From assembly GCA_023213315.1 (NCBI GenBank), contig JAKCPI010027501.1, positions 124,001 to 188,000 on the forward strand: a stretch of DNA of 64,000 nt. Direction: 5' to 3'. The notes below the pieces were generated by a model. It saw only the letters and a list, made by a program, of their open reading frames with translations. It searched no databases and was not told where the DNA came from. This document shows, in pieces, positions 33,467-45,228 of the stretch. The DNA comes from Euborellia annulipes. Lineage: Eukaryota; Arthropoda; Insecta; Dermaptera; Anisolabididae. The position numbers and the translations under genes were made by a program. The first letter of the stretch is position 1. Each line of letters starts with the position of its first letter.

Positions 33467-33520
33467 CCAGATAGCACAGTACGTCTTATGTACGTACAAA
33501 AGACGTACTGTGCTATCTGG
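33467..33520. repeat. 54-bp near-perfect palindrome
   Basis: CCAGATAGCACAGTACGTCT and its complement around a ~13-base centre ATGTACGTACAAA. It could be a tiny MITE or a replication/cruciform-prone site. It abuts the end of the dispersed repeat. Confidence 0.6.
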
Positions 33521-34228
33521 TTATGGTTAGTTTACGAGGTATAACGAAAGGTAAGATTAGATAAAATAATTAATTATAAAGGACCCAAAAAAAAAAAAAA
33601 AAAAAATTGCGCTAGGGAATTCCCGAGAATTTTCTTTTTATATCTTTATACAATTTAATAAATCAAATATTTATCCTCATTTCTTTGACCTTCTTCTTTT
33701 CTCCCTTATTGATAAAGAAAATCCAAATAAAAACATCCTTTTCATTCAGAAAATAGAAGAAAAAATCTCCATCCATTGAGAAAGAGATTGTTAAATATTT
33801 ATTTATATCTATAATTTTTGAAATAGGTGATTATTATCTGAAATAAAAGATACTCTTAAAAAAATAGATTAATTAAATATTTACTAATCTAAATTTTTGT
33901 CAATTGTCTTAATTTTGTAAAGGCATTTTGAAATAATAGCTTACCTAAAAACATATCGGAAAGGTCAGCGACTTTTTAAAAATGTTTTTTAATTAAAACA
34001 GCCCTCTAGGAGTCGAAACGTTTGAATTAATAAATATTATTTATATAATTTTTTTTTTACGGGCCCGTACGTTTAAACCCCGTTCATATTTTTCTAAATA
34101 AATTGACATACAATCTAATTCAGAAAAATTTTCATCTCTTGAAATACCCCTGACTCCTAGTTTTTTAACACTTCAGCGACTAAATATAATATGAAACTTT
34201 CATTGCATTCATTGATTTTTATTCTTTT

Positions 34229-35165
34229 ACTCTATATATATTTATGAAATATATATAGAGATAAAGTATTGCGAACCTGTCAAAAATTTGATGTCGAGAT
34301 TTTGAAGGATATACATGTTTTGAGGTCCCCTGAGCCCAAAAAGGTCCCGCAAATTGGTCTGACTGTGTGTCTGTCTGTCTGTGTGTAACGATTTTTAGCA
34401 TGAAGGAATTGAGCTACCGGAATGAAATTTTATATTTAAGTTAGGTACCGTCCCGGACACTTAAAAGCTTTTGAACAAAATCGACCTTTAATGATGTAGC
34501 CTACTTTTTCAGTTTTTTTTTCTTCGATTTTCTCAAAATTCGCTCCACCGAAATTGTTTAAAATTCAAAAATCAATTATTTACGATTAGAACTTTTGCTG
34601 GATCATATATTCCTACATATAGAAGGAACCGGAGAATAAAACCAGCAGCTAGTGGACGCCTCTCACTTCAATTTAATTTGTAAATATTTCGACCGGTCTG
34701 GTCATCATAGGTACAAAAAAAAAAATGATTTTTCGGAGGGCCCGTGTCAACCAATATAATATTTACAAATTAAATTGAAGTGAGAGGCGTCCACCTTATC
34801 TAAATTTCTGCTGGTTTTATTCTCCGGTTCCTTCTAAATCAATTATTTTCTAGATGCTCTTTAAAATGTATATTCCCATTTTTCCCTAAAAGTGTTTCAA
34901 AGTACACTTTTTTGATGTAATATTTCAGATTTTCCAAATTATGAAATTTGGTGAGATTGAAATTTTGAAAAATATCCATAGTTTATTTCAAGCAGTCAAC
35001 ATTTAAAATGCAAGTTTGGATGAAAAAAAAAGGTGCTATGGGAAAATAAATATATCTCGACACTGGTGTGAACAGCACGGCGCACAACATTGTCTTACCG
35101 AAGGGCAAGAGAAAGAGTTGTAATCAAAAATATGTGTGTTGTGCGCCAGTCACACCAGATTTTTG
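34229..35165 (-). mobile_element. Helentron-like element with nested PLE arm
   Basis: AT-hairpin start (diverged), GTCTGTCTGTGTGT tract, body, hairpin end GCCAGTCACACCAGATTTTT. The PLE-derived element 34582-34835 is inserted with a clean duplication. Confidence 0.65.
34582..34835. mobile_element. PLE-derived fold-back element, 13-bp TSD
   Basis: TSD AAATCAATTATTT at 34569-34581 and 34836-34848. Inverted arms GTGGACGCCTCTCACTTC / complement and GAAGGAACCGGAGAATAAAA / complement. Only the left arm keeps a hammerhead-like core on the minus strand (TATGATGA, GACC/GGTC, GAAATATT). Confidence 0.75.
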
Positions 35166-37371
35166 CTTTATGAAAAAAATATAGAAATATAGACAATCGA
35201 ATAAACTAACTCACCAGGATTTTTTGATTAAGTGATTCAAAGTTTCTCTAGAGCTGATTAAATCTACACAATATTTAAATCTCACTAGAAACTTACAACT
35301 TGTCCGCTCTGGAGCAATTAATCTAACAATCTCCCAATAAATAGATTATTTGGGCTATCTTCCAGTAAGAAAAATTTATGCAAGCAATATTTTGCCTTTA
35401 ATATTTTCATTTATGATGATGACGTAACGTCAAAATATACAACTGTCAAAAAAATGAGAGGTTAAAAGAGGTTATTTCTCCATATTTAAGAAAAAAATGA
35501 CCACATTTGTTTGCATTCTGATGAATGTAAGCAAAAAATTAAAATGTAAACAAATGGAAATAATTTCTTGAGTGTGGAAGTGGCTGTGATTAATATGGAT
35601 TAATATGGATAAATGGAAATAAAATGTAAACAAATGGAAAAAATTAAAAAATTTTAAATATTTAAAAAACAGGAAGTGCTAGGGACCAAAACGTATTTTT
35701 TCCTGAACAAGTTTTTTACTCTGAATACGTATATGTAATTGTTATTTTTCTACGACCTTTAGTTCAGGCCGTAATTTTTATGCGTACGGACAGTCGGACA
35801 GACAGACAGATGGGCACCGGAATCTCTGCATAAGCTCTCCCTTAGTACTACGTACAGTGAGAGCTAAAAAACAGATTTTTTTTATCCTTTTTCGGCTACA
35901 GAGACAATATTAAGTTTGATTATACAGTATTTAATCTAATACAATATTTAATCTAATTAATACCTACACCTACGAGAACGTTTCACACGTTTGTTTTTCA
36001 GGGTTACTCAAACGAAATTAAGCCGTACTTTGGCATTGTTGACTTTGTGGTTGTTGTTCTTCTCTCTTACCAGCCCCCAGCAAAAAAGAGATATAATAAA
36101 TTTATTTTCAAAGTCACGTTGCAATATGTAGTTTGCCGACCCCTGATGTTGTCCATTGTATCACAAGTAGGCGCATTCCAGGCGTGTTTTGTTCATCTTT
36201 CATGTTCTTTAGTATTCAAGTATAGTATCGCATGCACATGCATAAAGCATAGATGAAGAATGCACAGAGATGAAATGAGATTTTTTTCAAGATGCATCGA
36301 CTGTCTGTATGTTTTTATTAGTAAAAGCAACTTGATTGTTTAAACTCTTTCTTAGGCAAGAAAAGTAGTAGCAATGAACGTAATATATATTCTACTAAAT
36401 AGTTACATAAGAATTCAGATGATTAGTATGGTCACGGGGCTGACGTTTTGTTACGAATTATCGGAATTTCCAATTATTGGATACAAAATTAAAAACATTT
36501 AGAAAATTTTTTTTGTTAGAGAAATGCACGGTATAAGGAGAAGTGAATTTTTGTTGGTGTAGTTCGAGGGTCAATTCGTCAGGAAAGGCTGGAGATCCTG
36601 GGTTCGTTTCCCGACGGCCATGGGGCGCTTGGTCCAACAACGAAAAGCATTCTCACAGTCTTGTTAAAAAAAATTTCGAAACATCGGGATTCCACTATAT
36701 TTGAAAGTCTTCATTTCATCTGATCAGTTTCAGATACACTTCCAAAAATACATAATCAAATGATAAGCGTTTGTATCTGGTTTTTATGTACACTATTTTC
36801 CAAACATGAATTGGAGCAATAATTGAATTTGAGTAAATATTATATTTAGAAACTAGCGGTAATAATTAGGACGAATTAGTCCTGAATCAAATTGAATAAC
36901 AATCCGTTGAGTAGAAAGGCATTTATTCTCAAAAATCAAAAAAAAAAAAAAAATTGATTTGGTTCGCGTCCCCTTTAATATATATACAAGTTATCTGAAT
37001 TTTTCTGCGCTTAAGTCAAAAGACATTGCCCAATCTGTCTAATATTGGAATATTTTTGCGGCGCCCCTGAAGTAGAGCCGCGGCTTCCCTTGGATATGTC
37101 ATACAATTAGATTTTTTATCTTTTTAAATATATTTTTTTTAAGGTTATTATAAAGAAAAGAAATATGAAATAGGCCTAGTCTTCAGAACAATCTCATCTC
37201 ATATTCACTGTTTGAAGAGATGGAATGGTTTTCAACTTCGTTGCCCATTCATTTTTTTTTTTTTTTTTTTAATAAATATACATTATTATAGTATATTACA
37301 AATATACAAATAATTTATTAAAATTTTCACCTCTATTTTTTCAGATAATGAATGACTTATTAGTAAAGAGA
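35166..37371. other. No supported gene
   Basis: AT-rich with a repeated AATATGGATTAATATGGAT near 35600 and a (CAGA)n phrase near 35800. GTTTGCCGACCCCTG near 36135 resembles a hAT end but no partner was found. Reading frames at 36047-36256 and 36458-36640 show no domain or splice context. Confidence 0.4.
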
Positions 37372-37660
37372 TTATTTTTAAATACTTGCTTTGCTTACAA
37401 TCCTCACACATACGTATATAATATATATCTATATATTATATAGATATACTTTTCTAAATAGTGTTATTCTTGTTGATACAGGTTTTGGAGCCAAGGCCTG
37501 GGTATCTCCTTCCCGAAACAGTAAAGGCTGAGCAGCCGTCCCTGTTACACCTAGTCAGAGCGCTCGACGGTTTTAATTGCAGAGTTCTTCTTCCATTTGG
37601 TGAGTAACTCTTCAAATTTGTATAATTCTAATTTAATTTTAAATTAAATATATGCTGATT
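37372..37660 (+). repeat. Segmental duplication, copy 2
   Basis: Second copy of 29695-30028, in the same orientation, ending at the start of a dispersed repeat. Confidence 0.75.
37482..37599 (+). pseudogene. Frameshifted duplicate exon
   Basis: Same acceptor and donor as 29845-29966, but a 4-base net deletion after GGAGCCAAGGC shifts the frame, and the frame set by the acceptor meets a stop soon after. Splice sites are intact, so it could still be recognised by the spliceosome and add a premature stop. Confidence 0.7.
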
Positions 37661-38036
37661 AGGGTGGCCGCAAAAAACAAAATTTTTTAATTTCTTTCGG
37701 CCGAACCTCCTCAACGTAGTCTTTTGACTAGAAAATGATAATGGCAAAGTTTTAGCTAAATTGGGTAACGTTAACCCGTGCCTCATCGGGGTTAAAATTT
37801 TGAAAAAGTGCAATTTTATCTAAAAATTCGCAGTTTTTACTCCTCAAAACGAAAACAAATTATCGTAGAAAAATGAATCTTGGCTTATTTCATAGCAAAT
37901 TTAATTCTCTTGAGGTTTTATAATAACCATTTTTTCATTAAAATTTATAGATTTAGTGATATTTACAAATTAGCATTTCGGTTTTGATATATTGCTTGCT
38001 CTTTCTGAAAAATAAGTGGAAAATCACAATAGAGAC
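37661..38036 (+). repeat. Dispersed repeat 'AGGGTGGCCG', copy 2
   Basis: Same family as 32715-33466, truncated where a hAT-like end begins. Confidence 0.65.
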
Positions 38037-38343
38037 CAGCGTTTTTCAAACTGTGAGGCGGCGCGGACTAGTCTAAGGGGAGGCGCGAATATTGGCCACC
38101 AAGATCAATTTTCCAAATGCTCGTTTTATAAATAAAATAATAAAATAATTTAGAAGATTCTGGGACGTAGTTTTTAATTAAAATAATAAATATGAATAAA
38201 TAAAAAAAATATTTTTATATAAATTTATATTTTTTAGTATTAAAAATTTTTGTTTTTGTATTATTTTATTAAATGTATAGGGGAGGGGGCGTCATAAATA
38301 TTTTTAAGAGAGGCGTTGTAACATAAAGTTTGGAAACCACTGA
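38037..38343. mobile_element. hAT-like element, TSD not found
   Basis: Ends CAGCGTTTTTCAAACTGTG and AAGTTTGGAAACCACTG are inverted and of hAT type. AGGCGCG and GAGGCG phrases inside. I do not see an 8-bp duplication. Confidence 0.55.
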
Positions 38344-38784
38344 TTTGAAGTAAGACTCATTCTAGAAAATTATACTATGTGTAAAACACAAAGGCGGATC
38401 CAGGCAAGTTTTTCAGTGTTTTAATTTTTTCTGGCTAGACGCGAAGCTCGCGGAAGGCGATAATAGCATTAATAATTATTTTATTTATTAGGATTGGATA
38501 AGGGGTTGAAAAATTGAAAAAAATGTTTTTTAAATTTATTTTAGCTAAATCGAAGCCAAATAAATAGAAAAGATTGAAAAAATAGCATTGATAGGGGGAT
38601 GAAGGGTTGATTATTTAAGAAAAGAAAGGCCTTGGAATATTCCAAATCACTTGTTGACATTCTTTTCGAGCTGTAAATATAGTTAGATTAGAGAAAAATA
38701 TATTTTTTTACTTTTAATAAAAAGGGAATTGTTATTTTCATCTATTTTTATTCCTATACCGAGAGAGAGACGAATCTCTCGTTC

Positions 38785-38921
38785 AGTCGAGTCGAGTGCG
38801 TTGCCGGTTAGCAGGCGCGAAGCTGAATTGTGTTTAAAGTGAATCAAAGTGAATAATTAATATAGTGTAACCCACCCCGACCTCGCCGTCAACCAGCACA
38901 CCCTCTTGAGTGTCTTATTAA
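38785..38921 (+). promoter_or_regulatory. Possible initiator and 5' noncoding exon
   Basis: TTCAGTCGAGTCGAGTGCG matches the arthropod TCAGT initiator, in a GC-richer stretch, followed about 110 bases later by a donor-like TTAAAG|GTAATT. There is no ATG frame of note in between. If real this would be a non-coding first exon of a plus-strand gene. Only the motif and composition support it. Confidence 0.3.
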
Positions 38922-39104
38922 AGGTAATTATTATGCATTTTATCGTTGAAAAAAAAAATGCTAGAAACAAATAATTCGACTGCGAAAAACGATTCTTTTG
39001 AATAGGAAATTAAATATTTTATATTTCACTAAGGGTAGAGGGTGAATATAAGCTGTTGAAATGGGGAGGGGGAGTGTAGGTGTCATTGAAAAAAAATTAA
39101 TTTT

Positions 39105-39236
39105 TGATTTTTTATCTTTTTAACATCTTTCTTTCTCATTCACACTCACACACACATTCACACACTCTTTTCGGCAACTCAGGTCATATAAGAGTTTATA
39201 CGATAACCGTTATTAATTAATAATATACATATTGAG
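39105..39236 (-). mobile_element. SINE tail fragment
   Basis: Complement of the GAGTTGCCGAAAAGAG, (GTGTGA)n and A-tail part. Confidence 0.55.
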
Positions 39237-39239
39237 GGT

Positions 39240-39745
39240 TGAAAATTAAAATAAAATAATTTCAAAATAAAATAAAAATAAAAATAATTATTTATAAATG
39301 TATTGAAATTATTTTGAGAGTAATTTCGCGGTGAAGGCTCGCATTTCCTTAAAGGGGGGGTCTGACAGGCGGTTAATGCCCCACCCCCTTTAATGCAAAA
39401 GATATTAATGTTTTTTAATACTTTTACTAAAAAATAAGTGCATTCCGTTTGAGTTAAAATTTATATTCAATATTTAGCAAATAGTATAGTGGGATAGAAA
39501 CATTTTAATGGCATTCTAAAATTTCTTATTACTGGGGCGGAATTAATTTTTGAAGATTTCGAAACCTAATAAACAGATAATAATAACACTTACTTGTTAG
39601 TAACCCATCGAATCCCTTGCAGAATTTTGTAGGAATTTTTTTCATTAGATAGAAAAGTAAGATATGATTAGTCCACTTAGAATTTTACTGGGGTGAGTTA
39701 CCGCATCTTTTTGTATATAGAACTAATTTCAATTCGGATTGGAAT
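39240..39745. other. No gene seen
   Basis: AT-rich with a GGGGGGGTCTGACAGG phrase near 39355. No boundaries found. Confidence 0.4.
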
Positions 39746-39748
39746 TTT

Positions 39749-40575
39749 TACTTTCTCTTACCTATATGTATAAGTTAATATCCAGTAGCGTAACTAGGTG
39801 GGGGCGAGGGGGGCGCCCCCGCCCCAGGCGCATCGAGCCCTTGGCGCCCCTCGAAACCGGCATAGGCGCCCTACGGCCTCTAAGATATAGCCCAGCGAAT
39901 GTGATTTTATCATATTCTTTCCATCGATTGTCTAAAAAAATTGATTGTTTTCTTTTAAAATTATATTACAACTTGAATTCTACTATTTTAAATGAATTTA
40001 ATTCCAAAAATAATAAATAATGTATATAGAGGCTTTAAAATTACAATTTTTTACTTTCTCTTACCTCTATATATATATGTTAATATCAGTATCGTATCCA
40101 GGTGGGGGGCGAAGGGCCCCCCCCCCCCCAGGAGCATTAAGCTGCTTTTTCCCAAAATTTACGGCTTTTTTTTTGAAATTTCATAATAAATTCGTTTTAT
40201 ATCACAAATCCGGAAAAAAAAATTACAAAAAAAGCCCGAACGAGATTCGAATTCTAAAAAAAAAAAAGGTCGAACGAAAAACGGCGCCCCTGTTGAGCTT
40301 CGCTCCCTCCGCCCTCAAAGGCTAGTTACGCCGCTGTTAATATCATATATAGAGAGAGAAAGTATTGGATTCATTTCAAAAATTCGATGTCGAGACTTTG
40401 ATGGATATACACGTTTTGAAGTCCCCTCCAAAAAAATGGTTTTTGCGACATGTTCTGTCTGTGTGTCTGCTTGGGTTCAATTTAAACCATGGAGGAATTG
40501 AGCTAGGAGGTTGAAATTTTATATTTGACTTTGGCACCCCCCTAGTGCGTGAAAATAAGATTTGAGAAAAATATT
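39749..40575 (-). mobile_element. Helentron-like element broken by hAT
   Basis: The AT-hairpin end starts at 39749 and again at about 40053; the body follows after 40345 and stops near 40570. A hAT element with TSD occupies the middle. Confidence 0.55.
39783..40336. mobile_element. hAT element(s), TSD TTAATATC
   Basis: Ends CAGTAGCGTAACTAGG and CTAGTTACGCCGCTG with TTAATATC on both sides (39775-39782 and 40337-40344). A second left-like end CAGTATCGTATCCAGG at about 40087 follows a second copy of the Helentron start, so the region may be two elements fused by recombination. Confidence 0.7.
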
Positions 40576-40785
40576 TTTCTTCAGGAATGAAAGTTAGAAG
40601 AAAACGCAACCAGAATTTTTTCTTTAAAAATATATTTTAACAGCTGACGTTTCCGCTTTGGTCAAAGCCATCCTCGGAGCTGTTAGTGGTCATCCGAGAA
40701 TGGCTTTTACCAAGGCCGAAACGTAAGCAGTTAAAATATATTTTTAAAGAAAAATTCTGGTTGCGTTTTCTTCTAACTTTCATTC
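40576..40785. mobile_element. PLE-derived inverted-repeat element
   Basis: Arms share AACGCAACCAGAATTTTT and AAAAATATATTTTAAC. The plus-strand centre reads CCGAGAATGGC, AAGGCCGAAACGTAAGCAG, a hammerhead layout with a mutated first box. Confidence 0.6.
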
Positions 40786-40823
40786 CGGATACAAATTCCA
40801 CCAGCCATAAAATACCCTTATAA

Positions 40824-41094
40824 CAGTGGCGTATATAGAAATTTTTTTCGGGGGGGGGGGGCCTGAACTCAAAAATTTTTCTGAGAAAAATTTTTTTTTT
40901 AAGAAACTAAATTTTTTTTCACACGAAATTTTTTGCGAAACATTTTTTCTTTTTCTGAATCAAAGTTTTCCACCCTGCGGAAAAATTTGTTGCGCTGATG
41001 CCTCTATATTCCTATATATGTATATGTGTTTGAGAAATTTCGGGGGGGGGGCTCGGGCCCCCTCGGCCCCCCCCCCCCATTATATACGCCCCTG
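40824..41094. mobile_element. hAT element, second copy of 24381 family
   Basis: TSD CCTTATAA/CCTTAGAA (one mismatch) at 40816-40823 and 41095-41102. Ends CAGTGGCGTATATAG and TATATACGCCCCTG, interior as in 24381-24654 with the same poly-G and poly-C arms. Confidence 0.85.
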
Positions 41095-41102
41095 CCTTAG
41101 AA

Positions 41103-41878
41103 CAGCTTTTTCCAAACTGTGAGGCGTGGACCGCCAAATAACTTGTAAAAATTTAATTCACTTCGGAATACTTTCTAGGTAAAAATTGGATAACGACAAG
41201 ACTATTCATTTTTTCTGGTATTTTTTACTTTTCGAGAAAATTTGTCCAACTTTGACCGGTCGTATTTCGGGTAATATTAAGTCTAGGAATTCCCGCGCTA
41301 TATTTCACAAAATATGAATAGTTTACGAGATATAAGCAAAAACTTGAAGATTTTTCAAATTTTTGAGGTTTTTGTCCCCCTCCTCTCCCCCCCACACGGT
41401 CCTCGAGGTCGAAAATTTAGGATTGGCATTCTAGAGTAGCCCCAAATAACCAGTAAAAATTTCATTTCCTTCGAAATATTTTCCCGACAAAGTGTTATAT
41501 CGAATGGTCTCTATTGTGATTTTCCACAGAAAGAGCAAGCAATATATCAAAACCGAAATGCTAATTTGCAAATATCTCTAAATCTATAAGTTTTAATGAA
41601 AAAATGGGTATTATAAAACCTCAAGAGAATTAAATTTGCTATGAAATAAGCCAAGATTAATTTTTCTACGATAATTTGTTTTCGTTTTGAGGAGTAAAAA
41701 CTGCGAATTTTGAGATAAAATCGCACTTTTTCAAAATTTTAACCCCAATGAGGCACTGGTTAACGTTACCCAATTAAGCTAAAACTTTGCCATTATCATT
41801 TTCTAGCCAAAAGACAACTTTTAGATTCGGCCGAAAAAAATTAATAATTTTTTTTTTTGCGGCCTTTTTTGATGTAAC
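41103..41878 (-). repeat. Dispersed repeat 'AGGGTGGCCG', copy 3
   Basis: Inverted relative to 32715 and 37661; contains the complement of ATTAAATTTGCTATGAAATAAG-type sequence and of CCCAATTAAGC. Begins next to CAGCTTTTTCCAAACTGTG, another hAT-type end. Confidence 0.65.
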
Positions 41879-42037
41879 CGTTAATCTACATGTTTAATAA
41901 CACACATGATGATTCTTTTACTAAATAAATAATTAAATAAATCTATCATTCAAAATAAGGAAAAATGATTAAATCTTACTCATAAGTTGTTTTCATTTCG
42001 TAATCGAGATATTTTACGTCTTTACTATTATTGTTTA

Positions 42038-42313
42038 GCCCGCGGGGCGTGGTGTAGAGGTTAGCGTGCTAACCTCATATACCAAACGTCGCGGGTTCGG
42101 ACCCCAGGCAGTCCGATGATTTTATTTAAGCCATCTGGATACCAGATGGCTTAAATAAAAATGCCTGGACCCTATAATATATATAAATTCATAAATAACG
42201 GTTATCGTAAATGTCTTATATGGCCTGAGCTGCCGAAAAGACAGTGTGAATGTATGTGTGAGTGTGAGTGTGAATGAGAAAAAGTGTGAATGTTTTTAAA
42301 AAAAAAAAAAAAT
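42038..42313 (+). mobile_element. tRNA-derived SINE, full length, 15-bp TSD
   Basis: TSD TACTATTATTGTTTA at 42023-42037 and 42314-42328. Head GCCCGCGGGGCGTGGTGTAG, B box GCGGGTTCGGACC, body and A tail complete. One of the cleanest copies in the window. Confidence 0.9.
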
Positions 42314-42328
42314 ACTATTATTGTTTAT

Positions 42329-42788
42329 AACTCAAAAAAAAAAAAAAACATTCCAAAAAGCGGAAATTATGGTCTTTTTACTGCGTGTAGGAAATAAATA
42401 CGGCGTAAAAATGGAAAAAAATTTTAATTTCAAAATTTATTTAGTAGCAATAATACAAGTTGAAAACAAAAAACATTCCAGGTCATTATATTTGAAGTCA
42501 GCTATGGTTATTTCTTTGTTATCGAAAATTTGTAAAAAAATTTATTTACCCCAGTGAAGATTTAGTACCTTTTCATGTGGTCGGTCACAAATATTTTATG
42601 CCAGTGTCTCGATGTCCATCCAACTTTTCTTATCCTTTGAAGCAGAGTGGCAGACACTTCTAAACTTCAACAATAAAAATAAAATTTGTTTTTAATCACC
42701 TGGCTTCTTTTTGATATTCAACAAATATTATAATAAATATTTTGATTATTTCTGGGCTCGTTGATAAATATTTATTTGTCCTCCCTAT
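42329..42788. other. No gene seen
   Basis: AT-rich. The 78-residue frame at 42321-42557 is Lys-rich, begins in the SINE duplication and has no domain I recognise. Confidence 0.4.
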
Positions 42789-42792
42789 TTTT

Positions 42793-43645
42793 ACTTTCTC
42801 TTACCTCTATATATATGTTAATATATATAGAGAGAAAGTATTGGATTTATGCAGGGCCGGATCTAGGGGGGGGGGGGCAGTGGGTGCACGTGCCCCGGGC
42901 GGCAGATATCAGGGGGCGGCAAATTTTGCGTCTCTAAAAAAAAGGTAAAATATTTTTTCCGACGGGAAAATTTGGTTTCGCGAAAAAAAAAATTTCGCAG
43001 AAAAATTTTTGAGATCAGGGAAAATTTTAAGGAGGGGGCGGCAAATTAAATTTTGCCCCTCCTAAAAAATCTCCTAGTTCCGGCCCTGGATTTATGTCAA
43101 AAATTCGATGAGGAGATTTTGATGGATATAACGTTTTGAGGTCCCCGGAGTCCAAAAAAGTGGTTTTCGCGACATGGTCTGTCTGTCTGTGTGTCCGTCT
43201 GTGTGTCTGTGAACAAAATATCTCAAGAACGGAAAGATCTAGGAGGTTGAAAATTTATATTTAAGTTAGGCACCCCCCTGGGACGTGACACGAAGCTTTT
43301 GAACAAAATCGGCCAAAGAGTACTAGCACTTTACTGATGCACTTTTTCAGTTTTTCTCGATTTTCTCTAAATTCGTTCCAACGATTTTTTTTTTAAATTC
43401 AAAAATCAATTATTTTTTAGATTCTCTTTAAAATGTATATTCTCATTTCGTCACTGAAATCTTCTGAAGACTACAAAATATAAATATTTTGCCATACTTA
43501 TAAATTGTACATCGAATGCACCGTACTGTCGGAAACTAAATACATGTCGACACAAAAAATCTGGTGTGACAAGCACAGGACACAACTTTCGATTACCGAA
43601 GGTAAGAGAAAGTTGTGTGCTGTGCGCCAGTCACACCAGATTTTT
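42793..43645 (-). mobile_element. Helentron-like element with nested hAT
   Basis: Both ends complete. hAT at 42852-43088 splits it just inside the AT hairpin. Confidence 0.7.
42852..43088. mobile_element. hAT element, 8-bp TSD
   Basis: TSD GATTTATG at 42844-42851 and 43089-43096. Ends CAGGGCCGGATCTAGG and CTAGTTCCGGCCCTG. Internal TTTTGCGTCTCT and GGTTTCGCG also occur in the remnant at 22605-22829. Confidence 0.88.
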
Positions 43646-45228
43646 AAATTTGTATTGATTGATATTAGATTTAGTCAGTTTATATTACTTTCACTTACCT
43701 AAAGTAATGCATTCTCTACAAAATTTCGAAATTAGTCGTTTTGTGGTTCCCTCCAGGGCAAATTTTAAGATGCTACGAGATCCCAGCCTCCCTGGTTATA
43801 ATAAATACTGTATATTTTTTTCTCCTTTATTGGTCGAGTTTTTATCCCTTGACATAATATCTTCTATTAAAATATTGCACCGCTTCATTTCCCCCTCGGT
43901 GGGTGGCGCGGCTAGTTTTTAAAATAATTGACAAGTTAGGTTGCCAGTCGCTCTCAAACTCATTTTAAATCGCATCTTCAAAGATCATTTCTTTCTTATT
44001 CAGAATGTCTTTATAAATTGAAATCAGTTCTTACAAATTAATGAATATTTAAATGAAACTTAATATCCCACTCACAGCCCTAGCCGACTTGTTTGTTATA
44101 AACACAATTCTTCTATTTGATTTTTTATGGAGCTTCATTTATATATTAATTTCCAAGAATGTAATCTAATGAGAAAGAGGAAAACGTAGGTCGACAAACT
44201 CAAAACATTTAGTAATAAAAATATTTAATTTATTTAATTAGATCCAATAAGAAATGCAAATATAGTCTAACAAAAAAATTATTTTCTGACAAACAAAACA
44301 AAAACATCTTGAGCAATATTTATGTTTATATAGAAATAGTTGGAACAAAAACATAAGTGCGTAAATTAAACGTCTGTATCACTTGACAAATAATACGACA
44401 TACATCTATCGATTAGCTTTACTCTATTAGAAACTTTGACTGGAGAGGGATAAATAAGTTTATCAGAAAAGTCTCAAATTCCAAGGGAATAGAGTCTTTG
44501 ACTTCTGTTTACTTTACACTCTTAAAAGTAATAAACGGATCTTTATCAAAAGTACCCGAGTCAAAACATAAATTCATATTTAAACTTCAAAATCTCCAGT
44601 GAGGTTTTCGAGGGTCAGTTTAATTTTTTGGAGATTGGATTCAACATAGAAGCCTGTAAATAGCTCATGAATTTTTTTTTCCCTAAACCAGCGGTTCCCA
44701 ACCCGTGGGCCGCGGGCTGATTGTAACTGGGCCCTGGACGTCTAAATAAAGATAAAAATTATTACTTATAATTAGAGAGCGGAAAAAAAGTCTTTTGACT
44801 TTTGTCAATTTTGAGACTTTTCCACTGATCAAACGTTTTTCGAGATTTTCAAAAAAGTCTTTTGCTGCCTGTCAGAGACTTTTTTTTTTGAAAAAGCGAC
44901 TTTTATGACCGACTTTTTTAAAATTTTTGAATATAATATGCTTTTTTTTTAAATTTTCGGCTGAGGCCATTGAGTTTTTTTCTTTTTTTTTTTTAATTTA
45001 TTTATGGTCTTTTTCGGCATTGAGGCCATTTAGACCAGGTCCCTATTTATTCCAATTGATTTGTATCCAAATATATAAGGTTTTCGGAGAAAAATACACC
45101 TGCGGTTGCTTTCCACATGAAAATAATTTATTTTGCAAATCATACTTTTAATACAAATGTCTCCCAAGCAGCTCTGGAGTGAACATTTCCCTACCTTCAT
45201 AAAAATTAAATTAAATTATGCATATTAG
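43646..45228. other. No gene seen; repeat scraps
   Basis: GGGTGGCGCGGCTAG at 43900 matches the GC-rich repeat near 4770. CAGCGGTTCCCAACCCGTGG at about 44689 is a hAT-type end without a found partner. Low-complexity T runs at 44880-44990. Confidence 0.4.

Noticed and set aside
39739..40325. Three overlapping plus-strand frames of 64-101 codons
   Set aside because: All lie in Helentron-like and hAT sequence; Gly/Arg/Pro-rich parts reflect the GC-rich hAT ends.
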